From Microcoleus vaginatus HSN003 (GTDB lineage Bacteria > Cyanobacteriota > Cyanobacteriia > Cyanobacteriales > Microcoleaceae): a stretch of DNA of 64,000 bases. Below are positions 25,291 to 33,800 of the stretch, piece by piece. Where the stretch lies: the NCBI RefSeq assembly GCF_022701255.1, contig NZ_CP031705.1, positions 496,001 through 560,000 of the forward strand. Direction: 5' to 3'. The first letter of the stretch is position 1. Each line of letters starts with the position of its first letter. Below the pieces are notes generated by a model. The model made no database searches and was not told the DNA's origin. It was given only the letters and a program-made list of their open reading frames with translations. The translations under genes were made by a program, and so were the position numbers.

Positions 25291-25701
25291 ATGCCAGATG
25301 AAACGATTTGGATTGTGACCGCCGATACTTCGGAGGAGTCTCCTGATGCACCTGATGATGACGGTGCGAAGAATGGGGGACATATAGGCGTGGACTGGAG
25401 TGATGCTTGGGAGGCGCAGCCAAATCAGCCGACCCAAAAGCAGGCGGCAAAAGCGGTTGATAGCTTGCGACTTCACAATGTCAGTATCAAGAAATTAGAA
25501 AAAGAACTGGTTGATTTCATGCAAACGGTAGATCAAATGTTCAGCCGTGCGGATGCGGAAGCGGACATGAAAGCGATCGAGTTATCTGAAATTGAGTTAT
25601 CGGTTGCGATTAACGCCGAGGGTTCTTTCAGTTTAGTCGGTCTGGGGGCGAAAGTGGCAGATACCAGAACTGTATTGTTGAGATTTAAACGGAAGTCTTA
25701 A
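25291..25701 (+). CDS. Pepco-domain-like small protein beside a caspase
   Basis: The 136-residue protein has an acidic disordered leader (TSEESPDAPDDDG), a helical middle (VSIKKLEKELVDFMQTVDQM), and a C-terminal beta module, IELSEIELSVAINAEGSFSL then VGLGAKVADTRTVLLRFKR. This last part resembles the Pepco (peptidase-co-occurring) and TCD1-type small domains found next to caspase- or trypsin-like peptidases in predicted bacterial conflict operons. That link is from memory and medium-sure. It ends 6 bp before the caspase gene, so cotranscription is very likely. It may be a substrate, inhibitor or adaptor of the protease (inference). Confidence 0.72.
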   Translation: MPDETIWIVTADTSEESPDAPDDDGAKNGGHIGVDWSDAWEAQPNQPTQKQAAKAVDSLRLHNVSIKKLEKELVDFMQTVDQMFSRADAEADMKAIELSEIELSVAINAEGSFSLVGLGAKVADTRTVLLRFKRKS

Positions 25702-25707
25702 GGTGAG

Positions 25708-27222
25708 ATGGGAAAGAATCTGGCGATATCAATTGGCATCAATAAATATGATTTCCTAACTCCGCTGAAGTATGCCAAGCGGGATGCAGAATTAATGCAG
25801 GAATTTTTTCGCCATCGCGGACGTTTTGAGAAAGTTTTTTTCTTCTCCGATGACTCGCCTGATATTAAAGGTAAATCAACTCGTCCTTCTTTTATTAATC
25901 TGAAGCGAGTTTTGAGAACAATGTTTGAAAAACCTTTTATGGGGTATGGAGATAACTTTTGGTTTTTCTTCAGCGGTCACGGAATGCCGCATAATGGCTA
26001 TGATTATTTGATGCCTTGCGATGGCGATCCGGGAGATATTGAACATACGGCAATTCCGATTAATTTCGTGACAGAACGCCTGCGCCGCTGCGGTGCTGAT
26101 AATGTTATTTTGATTCTGGATGCTTGTCGTGCTCAAGGGAGTAAATCGGGAGAAGGAATCGGCAATCAAGCCGCTGAAGTTGCGCGACAAAAGGGAGTTA
26201 TTACCTTTTTTTCTTGCAGTCCTAATGAATTGTCCTATGAAATTGAAGATTTACAGCAGGGTATTTTCACAAAAGCACTGCTGGAGGGGTTAGGCGTTCA
26301 AGGTAAATGTGCAACTGTTGAGCGATTGGGTGATTATTTGAGTTCACGAGTTCCTGAACTGATCCGGCAACACAAAAGTGAAAAAGTGCGACAAACACCT
26401 TACGTTATTGCAGAGCCCATCGCGAAGTCGCACTTAATTCTTTGCCCGCAATATGCAAGTGTACATGATGTTGCTATTCTTCAAAGAGATGCTTATCAAG
26501 CGGAACTCAACAAAGAGTATGAGCTGGCCGAACAGTTGTGGACTCGCGTACTAGCTGCATCTCCTGGGGATATGTATGCTATTAAGGGAATTAAAAGAAT
26601 TGCTCTGTTACAGAGAGGAAATGAAGCATCTTCTCAAGATAATTCTGTTAGTACCAGTGTGGCGAACAAATCAGACTCTCCATTATCTCCAAAATCTACG
26701 CCTCTAGCGAATACTACTCCTAGTGAGGCTGATGTTCCTCTCAAATCAGATCGGGGAGTAGACTATACAAATCTGCGCGATTTACTGGCTGCCCGAAGGT
26801 GGAAAGAAGCGGATAAGGAAACGCTGAGAGTGATTTTGAAGGCGGCGGGGAGCAAGGAAAAAGGATGGCTGGGTATCTCAGAAAGTATTGAAGAATTCCC
26901 CTGCGAGGACTTGCGTACGATTGACCAACTTTGGGTAAAATATTCTAATGGTAACTTTGGCTTTAGCGTGCAGAAACGCATTTATCAAAGTCTAGGGGGA
27001 ACCACTCAAGAAGATGAGGAAATATGGGAGAGGTTTGGCGATAAGGTGGGCTGGCGAAAAAACGACAAATGGCTGTACTACAATGATCTCACTTTTTCAG
27101 AGAAAAATACAGCACCAGGACACCTTCCTGTAGCCGTTGTGGGGGCAATGGCGGGAGAGAGCTTAGAGTATTGGTGGTTTTGGTGTAGTGAGTTGTGTTG
27201 GTGGTCGTGTTGGTTGGAGTGA
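25708..27222 (+). CDS. Caspase (C14) protease fused to a GUN4 domain
   Basis: The protein has 504 residues. Residues 1-230 are a caspase-like p20 domain: ISIGINKY near the start, His91 in FFFSGHGMP and Cys140 in ILILDACRAQG, the catalytic dyad. Residues 250-305 are a helical, TPR-like linker (YQAELNKEYELAEQLWTRVL). Residues 351-474 are a GUN4 domain (DYTNLRDLLAARRWKEADKE, WLGISESIEEFP, IDQLWVKYSNGNFGFSVQKR, GHLP), a fold that binds porphyrins or bilins. The last 20 residues (EYWWFWCSELCWWSCWLE) look abnormal, and other frames here read more like GUN4 ends, so a frameshift is likely. A tetrapyrrole-gated protease is the obvious inference. Confidence 0.92.
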   Translation: MGKNLAISIGINKYDFLTPLKYAKRDAELMQEFFRHRGRFEKVFFFSDDSPDIKGKSTRPSFINLKRVLRTMFEKPFMGYGDNFWFFFSGHGMPHNGYDYLMPCDGDPGDIEHTAIPINFVTERLRRCGADNVILILDACRAQGSKSGEGIGNQAAEVARQKGVITFFSCSPNELSYEIEDLQQGIFTKALLEGLGVQGKCATVERLGDYLSSRVPELIRQHKSEKVRQTPYVIAEPIAKSHLILCPQYASVHDVAILQRDAYQAELNKEYELAEQLWTRVLAASPGDMYAIKGIKRIALLQRGNEASSQDNSVSTSVANKSDSPLSPKSTPLANTTPSEADVPLKSDRGVDYTNLRDLLAARRWKEADKETLRVILKAAGSKEKGWLGISESIEEFPCEDLRTIDQLWVKYSNGNFGFSVQKRIYQSLGGTTQEDEEIWERFGDKVGWRKNDKWLYYNDLTFSEKNTAPGHLPVAVVGAMAGESLEYWWFWCSELCWWSCWLE

Positions 27223-27316
27223 GTGTCTCTTCTCTCGCGCCGAGACTTGCAAGGTGTAACATCTAAATGTGTCAGAACTTTGTTAACTATGGATAGATTA
27301 AAGCCACTCGAATAAA

Positions 27317-27727
27317 ATGTTAGAAAAAGGTGTAATAAGTGGCAGACCCTTCAATCCCTCAAAAGCTGGCGGAAAGATTCTCAACTTATCTTATCAAAAT
27401 GTTAAAATTACTGATAAAGGCGTTGGCTTAGTTGAAGCTCATGTTCGCCGATTTAATCCAGTTGGTGAAGCTGAGCTAAGAATGGTTGAAAGGTTAAGAA
27501 GTATCACCAGCCAAACCCTTGTAGCTGAGCCTGTTGATTTACGCTTTTATACTCACGAGTTACGCGAGTATCTCAGGTATAAAAAGCTTGGCTACCCAAC
27601 AGGACAACCCGCTGACCCGGATGAGGCTTATGAACTTTGGAACAATGCTCACACAGCTACTCTTGAAGATTATAAATTAAAAGAAGGATTCGGCGTTTTA
27701 TTTCATCCGAGCGTAGAGGAATTTTGA
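27317..27727 (+). CDS. Toxin-like small protein, upstream partner of a wHTH-HicB gene
   Basis: The 136-residue protein starts MLEKGVISGRPFNPSKAGGK. An in-frame stop lies just upstream, so it is not a truncated long gene by extension. Its C-terminal half (DLRFYTHELREYLRYKKLGY, then AYELWNNAHTATLEDY and GVLFHPSVEE) recalls the final modules of polymorphic toxins, where an FY-HEL ... AH ... LY/FHP pattern is seen. This is a memory-based, uncertain match. There is no signal or membrane segment. The stop overlaps the next start (TGATG), as in toxin-antitoxin pairs. Confidence 0.65.
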   Translation: MLEKGVISGRPFNPSKAGGKILNLSYQNVKITDKGVGLVEAHVRRFNPVGEAELRMVERLRSITSQTLVAEPVDLRFYTHELREYLRYKKLGYPTGQPADPDEAYELWNNAHTATLEDYKLKEGFGVLFHPSVEEF

Positions 27728-28209
27728 TGAAAAACCTAACTCAATTAACCCAGCTTGAATTAGTGCTGCTGGAATTAGTAGCTAAAGGTCAAGGAAAGTG
27801 GAGTTGGTACGAACTCGCGAATGCACTTTCCCGTCGAGATGTACCGCGAGAACCTGACATGATGGTTGTCTTAAAAAAACTGGCTGCTGATGGCTTGGTT
27901 AAACGATATGTAGAAACTAATTCGCCTCGCGACAGATGGGAATTGACGCCAGAAGGGTCTATTTTGTTTGCCAACGCAAAAGCAGATAGTCAAAGCAGAA
28001 TTATACGTTATGCAATTGCCATCCAGAAATCAGAAAGCAATTATTCTGCTTATGTTCCAGATTTACCCGGATGCGTAGCAACAGGTACAACTATCGAGGA
28101 AGTCGAACAGCAAATTAAAGCAGCAATAGTTTTTTATTTAGAAGAGTTACGTCAATCTGGTTCGTCTATTCCTGAAGCCAGGACTTTATGCAAATATGTT
28201 GAGGTTTAA
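27727..28209 (+). CDS. Winged-helix protein fused to a HicB-like domain
   Basis: The 160-residue protein starts at ATG 27727 inside the TGATG overlap; TTG 27724 is the alternative. The N-terminal half (ELVLLELVAKGQGKWSWYEL, MMVVLKKLAADGLVKRYVE, WELTPEGSILF) is a winged helix. The C-terminal half (YSAYVPDLPGCVATGTTIEE, AIVFYLEELRQSGSSIPEA) is a HicB-type antitoxin domain. HicB normally carries a C-terminal HTH or RHH; an N-terminal winged helix is unusual. No HicA gene is beside it; the 136-residue neighbour takes that place. A role as antitoxin and autorepressor is inference. Confidence 0.78.
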   Translation: MKNLTQLTQLELVLLELVAKGQGKWSWYELANALSRRDVPREPDMMVVLKKLAADGLVKRYVETNSPRDRWELTPEGSILFANAKADSQSRIIRYAIAIQKSESNYSAYVPDLPGCVATGTTIEEVEQQIKAAIVFYLEELRQSGSSIPEARTLCKYVEV

Positions 28210-28460
28210 TGTAATTAAAACTATAAATTAGTATGGATGGTGTTGGAGAATTTATTGCAGGCAAGATTCGATCGCGCTTTCCCATCATCCATCAAAAATC
28301 AAGGCGCGTTAGCGAAGCCCTCGAAGAGGATCGCACTTCACTCCAGAAATCTCTCTCGCGGATGATGCGATCGCCCCTCCTCCCCAGCAAAACTAAAAAA
28401 TGTACTGGCAAATCCCTTCACAGACCCAGGCTCAGCAGTTAAATAATCTGAGGTTTTCCA

Positions 28461-28964
28461 TTGGACGATCGCACAAACCAACCAACCACCGCTGTTAACA
28501 ACCGCCGACCTCTAATTATCGCAGGAATTCTCCTCGGTATCGGTCAAGCAGGCTTTTTTGACGGCATTGTGCTGCACCAACTCCTCCAGTGGCACCATAT
28601 GTTTAGCAGCGTTAAAACCGATTCTACTGTTGCCGGTTTAGAATTAAATACCCTCGGAGATGGATTGTTTCACGCTGCGGATTGGTTAGTAACAGTAGGG
28701 GGAATCTTCTGTTTGTGGAGTGCGGTGAAGCGCAAAGATGTTCTTTTGTCAACTCAAACTTTTTTTGGTTCAATATTAATTGGTGCTGGATTGTTTGACT
28801 TTGTAGAAGGCATTGTTGACCATCAAATTTTGGGAATCCACCACGTCAAACCCGGCATCAACGAGTTAGCTTGGGATGTAGGATTTCTCGCTCTTGGAGT
28901 TAGTTTAGCGCTGTTAGGTTGGATACTGCTAAAAAGTGAAGTTCCCGCAGATACTAAAGTTTAA
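28461..28964 (+). CDS. DUF2243 membrane protein
   Basis: The protein has 167 residues, with TTG 28461 as likely start because no earlier ATG fits the frame. It has four membrane segments, at about 17-35, 72-92, 98-118 and 135-155. Family landmarks are GFFDGIVLHQLLQWHHM and DGLFHAADW, with many His residues near the membrane faces, then FDFVEGIVDHQILGIHHVKP. DUF2243 proteins are widespread; their function is not established, though the His pattern suggests metal or heme binding. Confidence 0.85.
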   Translation: MDDRTNQPTTAVNNRRPLIIAGILLGIGQAGFFDGIVLHQLLQWHHMFSSVKTDSTVAGLELNTLGDGLFHAADWLVTVGGIFCLWSAVKRKDVLLSTQTFFGSILIGAGLFDFVEGIVDHQILGIHHVKPGINELAWDVGFLALGVSLALLGWILLKSEVPADTKV

Positions 28965-29032
28965 ATGAATGCAGAGATTGGGAATTCTACCAAATCCGCA
29001 AAAATCCCTGAGTCTCTTTTTAACTCATCAGT

Positions 29033-30007
29033 TCATCCCGCCGCCGACTCCAACCACGCGCTCAAATCCTCTTTACTCCTAAAATCCAACAAAGCTTCTC
29101 CCAAATCATCTAACTGTTCCGCAGATAACCCCTGGATGCGAGTTTGAACTTCCTGTGTAACATCACCCACCCGCCGCACAATCTGACGCATAATTAATCC
29201 TATTTCCCCCTCAATTTTACCCCTTTCGATTCCCTGTTCGATTCCTTGTTCGATTCCTTGTTGTATTCCCTGTTCAATCCCCTGTTGTAGACCAATTTCT
29301 ATCCCTTTCATCACAGACCCGATTTGGTCTTGGATAAACATTTCTCGCTTGTCTACATCATTCAATTCGTCTAGTGTCAAATTTGCTCGGTTGGCAATTC
29401 CCAGCGCGGTATTAATCTCTTCAATAGACCCCAATGTCTCTGGTACTGCTTCCAAAGAGGGCGCATTTTTCATAAAATAAATCCATTTTTCCGGCAGAGT
29501 TTCGAGTTCATTCAATTCTTTTTTGAATTTTGGTAACTCGACAAACACTAATTTTAACTCGCAGTTGGGATAGACGAATTTCTCTTCTGTCTCTGTGAAT
29601 TCAAAGTTAGAGATAAGTTTTTCGGTGTTTTCAAATAAGATAAAGTCGGTGATGGTTAAAGCAATGACCGGATTTAACTTTAAATAACCTTCTCCGGCTT
29701 TGAGTTGAGTAGAATAGGTTTTCGCTGCATTGTATACTACCCGTTTTTCAAAGGCGGCGACGTTGAGTACCTGCATTTCCACAATCACGGTTTTGTTTCC
29801 GGTAATCTTGGCTTTGACATCCAGGTAAGTGTCTTTCAATCCTGTAACGCTTCCGGCTGAATAAGGGTCAATTATTTCTAATTCTTGGATGGTTGGTTCT
29901 CCGTTATACAGCATTGCATTTAGGAAGCTGATTAAAATTTCTGGGTGTTCGGAAGAACCGAATATTCTTTTGAATGCAAAGTCTGTTTTGGGACTGATGA
30001 AACGCAT
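29033..30007 (-). CDS. Rpn-family PD-(D/E)XK nuclease / putative transposase
   Basis: The 324-residue protein starts MRFISPKTDFAFKRIFGS, the hallmark of Rpn (recombination-promoting nuclease) proteins. The active-site region is GLKDTYLDVKAKITG then KTVIVEMQ, a PD-(D/E)XK variant. After about residue 235 comes a run of GIEQGIQQ-type heptads, forming a coiled coil that varies in copy number in this family. A DUF4351-like C-terminus follows (LDDLGEALLDFRSKEDLSAW). Members promote RecA-independent recombination in E. coli or act in defence. It is downstream of, and convergent with, the DUF2243 gene. Confidence 0.9.
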   Translation of the reverse strand: MRFISPKTDFAFKRIFGSSEHPEILISFLNAMLYNGEPTIQELEIIDPYSAGSVTGLKDTYLDVKAKITGNKTVIVEMQVLNVAAFEKRVVYNAAKTYSTQLKAGEGYLKLNPVIALTITDFILFENTEKLISNFEFTETEEKFVYPNCELKLVFVELPKFKKELNELETLPEKWIYFMKNAPSLEAVPETLGSIEEINTALGIANRANLTLDELNDVDKREMFIQDQIGSVMKGIEIGLQQGIEQGIQQGIEQGIEQGIERGKIEGEIGLIMRQIVRRVGDVTQEVQTRIQGLSAEQLDDLGEALLDFRSKEDLSAWLESAAG

Positions 30008-30148
30008 ATATTTTATAGAATTTTTTTATTAACCGCAGAGGGCGCTGAGGACACAGAGGAGGAGAAAAGAGAGGAAGATGGATATTGACAAATATGGGAA
30101 GGGTTGGGTTTTGTCGTCTCAACCCAACCTGTTATCTGAATGCTTTTA

Positions 30149-30514
30149 TCAGCCTGTGGCTTCAGTAGTAGTTGCAGGCGACATAACTAGCTTTCCAGTT
30201 ATATCCATCGTCGCCAGCTTCAGCACTTCATTAAAAGCTAAACCCCGAATTTTGAGTTCCCACCGAATGCCTTTTGCTTTCATTCGCTTGGCTTTCCGCA
30301 TATCGACATCAGCAGCTTTTTGATGCAATAGCAAATATTTCATTGCTGCTGTAGCTTCGACTTTTGTGGGAAATGCAATATAAGTGATAAATCCGCCGTC
30401 CCAATGATTGGCGTTGCGGACGCTGCTGATAGTCGCAACTCTCGGACTAAAGCGGTTCCAGAAAAAGTCGCTGTAGCCGATCGACTCTGTATTAACTTGG
30501 AGTTTGTTTGCCAT
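30149..30514 (-). CDS. Hypothetical protein
   Basis: The 121-residue protein starts MANKLQVNTESIGYSDFFWN. It has a basic helical middle (MRKAKRMKAKGIRWELKIRG) and a Thr-rich tail. There is no signal or membrane segment. It looks coding but I do not recognise the family. It is at the right edge of the accessory island. Confidence 0.6.
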   Translation of the reverse strand: MANKLQVNTESIGYSDFFWNRFSPRVATISSVRNANHWDGGFITYIAFPTKVEATAAMKYLLLHQKAADVDMRKAKRMKAKGIRWELKIRGLAFNEVLKLATMDITGKLVMSPATTTEATG

Positions 30515-30856
30515 TTGACTTAACTCCTATAACCTTGTGTGCGGGGTTGGCAGCACCAATTTGCTGCTGTTACTATTATAGCAAATTCATTGGTAAAGGG
30601 GAATGGGAATTGCGATTATGATGTTCGGTTATACCCATTTAAAAACCTCTTGCTACCGTCCTTAATTTGAGGCCAATTATGAAAAGTCGCCGAGCCTCGC
30701 GCCGGACAAAACAATGCAGTTTTCCTACCTAATTGGTATTATATCGCTCGGAATATACGGTGGCAGGGCAGAATATGCTATTGCTTCACTCCGCTGCCGG
30801 TGTCTTCGCGATAATTAATGGCTGATGACTGCTGACTGTTGGCTTTGGGCTGATAC
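30515..30856. other. Spacer with no gene seen
   Basis: No gene or strong structure is seen. The spacer separates the accessory island from the giant TamB-like gene. It has heptamer-like CTGACTGTTGGC sequence near the right end. Confidence 0.4.
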
Positions 30857-33800
30857 CTAAAACCTCAATTCATATTCAGCGGTGACGCGATTGTCTCCTT
30901 GAAAATCACTCGAACCCCTGAGTAAAATTTTATCGCTCAATCGATAGCGCACAGTAAATTCTGTGGGTTGATTGGCTGACAAAACTCGAATAATTGATGC
31001 CGAAATATTGCGCGTGATGTCAAACCCAACTTCTAAACCTAAACCGAGAGAACCCGCACCGGAACTGGAACTAGCTGTTTGTGCTTGGTTGCCTCTAATC
31101 CGAGTGGGAAATAAGCGAAATTCGCTCAATCCTGTGGCGTTAGTAATCGCAGATTGAATGTTGTTCAAGAAACCCGCACCCGCTAAATTTGCGATCGCCA
31201 GTGTACTGTCTCCCTGTCCCAAAGTCTGCACGAAACTGCCACCCAACAGCGCTACAATCTCTGTGTCAGATAGACTCGGAGAACTCCTCAACTCCAGATT
31301 TTCCCCCAACTGAGAAGCTTTTCCCTGCACTAACGCTTGAACTCGCACACTCCGCACGCTGCCGAAATTTGTCGGTTCGTCTGCTATTTCAGAGGCTACA
31401 GATGTGCCGGGAGTGCGGAACCGCGTTACTTGCTGCACCGAAGTTGCTAATCTCACATCCAGCGTCGGATCGAGTCCTTGTGTTGGTACAAAGGTAGCAG
31501 TCTGCGGGTATCCTCGATCGAGTCTAAACTGCGTTGTAAACAAATTCACCGACCCCGAAGTCAACCGAATCGTACCCTCCGGGCGAAGGTCATCTAAAGT
31601 TCCATTCACCGTCAAACCCCCAGTCGCCTGAAAACTTAATATCGGCGCACTCGTTACCCGAATTCCCCGGCCCAAATTCAGCCGCAAATCGTTCAATCCA
31701 ACTTCAAAGGAAGGGGAAGTCGGAGTCGCACCAGAAGCAGAAACCTCAGTCGCAGGGGAAGGGGAAGATGTCGAAGGAGAATCAGAAGCAGAAGAGGAAG
31801 AAGCTAACTCAGTTGTGCCGCCGCCGGGACTCCGGAGAAATACTTCGCCATTGTACAGTTCAATATTACCGCTCAACTGCGGGCGCCTAGCCGTGCCCCT
31901 TGCCTGGACTTGACCGACCACGCCGCCGCGGTACAATCCTCTGAGGTTCACTGCCAACTTGTCGAGATTCACAGTCAAAGGATTAGCCACATCGACATCG
32001 GCCTCAGCAAAAGGCACAGACAGCGGAATCACGCCCTGGGCCACAACTTGTCCCTGACTCAACTGTCCCCGAATTCCCTCTACCCGAATACGATCGCCCT
32101 CAAAGCGCACCGTCCCAGTCAGCCCTGTCAGCGGTTCTGGGAAGGCGTTCGCCCGGACAGTTGCATTTTCAAAATTCGCAATTCCTTGCGCTACAGGGTC
32201 TTGCAGCGTTCCTCCCACGCGAATTTGCACCTGTCCCTGACCACTGACCCACGCAACTTCCGGAGTCAATACATTAATAATTGCCAAACCTTCATTTTGC
32301 AAATTCGCCCTCAAATCAATTTGATCGCTGTCAGCTTTCACGGCTGCAAACGGCAACTCAAAAGGCAAACTTCCCTGCACTTCAATCGGTTCGGTTTGAG
32401 TTACCAAAGCGCTGCCGCCAAAATTCAGGCGGGCATTGCTGTAACTGAAACTGCCGTCAGCTTGTTTAATGGGTTCTCCGTTTAGCGTACCGTCAACCAA
32501 ACTCAATTCTCCGGTGGCTTGCGGGTTTTCCAAACTGCCGGCCAAATTCGCCCGCAAATTCAAATCTCCTGTGACATCCACAAAAGGCAATTCCACCAGT
32601 TCTGCCAACTCTTCCACGGGCACATTTTTTACCCGCAACTGCCCGGATTGAGCTTTTTGCCCGAGTTGTCCCGAAAAGCTAATCGCACTTTCTCCCGATC
32701 GAATTTCCAAAGGCAAAACAGTTAAAATCCCGTCCTGAAAACTGCCTTCAAGGCTGAACTGTTCGGCGACATATTCTCCCCACTGCCAGTTATCACCTTT
32801 CACGTTAAATTCAGCTTCCACACCCGTTTCCAAAGAACCGGCGACAGCAATTTCCGCGCCAAAAGTGCCTTGCAATTGGGATAAGGGAGGCAATTTTTCT
32901 GATGTTTCCACTGCTTGCTGCTGCTGCTGCAAAAGTATTTCAATTTCTGCCAAACGGCGCAACTGTTCGATTAGCGGGGCTTCTGGTTCTCCGACTGCTA
33001 CAGTTTGCACGTCGGCGGCGCTAGCGTAAACGGGAGGTTTTAGGCCTCTAGCTAAGTCGCCTAAATTGAAATATTGCAAAGCGGCTAAAACCTGCTGCAA
33101 ATTGCCTTGCTGGACGCTAACTTTCCCGGCAAATTGCGGGTTTGCGCCTGTTTGAACATTACCGGAAATTAAGTATTGACCGCTGCCTTGGCGGAATATG
33201 CCATTGGTGAGAGTGGCGCTGCCGTTAGCGTAGCTAAATTCGGCTTGGAAACTGTCACCTTTAATGTAGCCGATCGCCGGTTGGGCGATCGCAATTTGTC
33301 CACTTGCTTCCAAAGTCGCCGGATTTAACGGCATCTTCCAACCGGGCACGTTCACTTGTCCCGAAACCGTACCAGTTATCGGCCCCAAACCAGCATCTTT
33401 ACCGGGTGATAGATTCAAAGCAGCCAGGGGAAAATCGCTTAAATTAACTTGCAAAGTTTCTCCCTCGGTTTGGCCCCTAGCCACGGATTCCCCGCGTTGA
33501 ATTAAGAAAGATGTCGGCAGAAAAGATTCATTTAAAGCTACTTCGATTTTGTCGCTGGCGCCGGCCAAACGCAAATCTACACTTTTCCCAGCCTCCGCAT
33601 TCACACTCCCCGCCAGTACCGGATCAAAAGCGACTTGATTTACTGCTAAATCCCGCACTTCCACGTCGCCAACTAAGCTGGGGGCGGCGAGGGTTCCGGT
33701 GAGGCTGCCGGTAAAATCGACATTGCCGCGCAGGGGTGGGTTTTGCTGGGAGGAATTTTTATCGGCAATTGTAGACAAAAATCCTAGTTGTTCTGCTGGT

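Noticed and set aside
28233-28442. 69-codon plus-strand frame between the HicB fusion and the DUF2243 gene
   Set aside because: Basic, low-information sequence over HIP1-like sites; no start signal.
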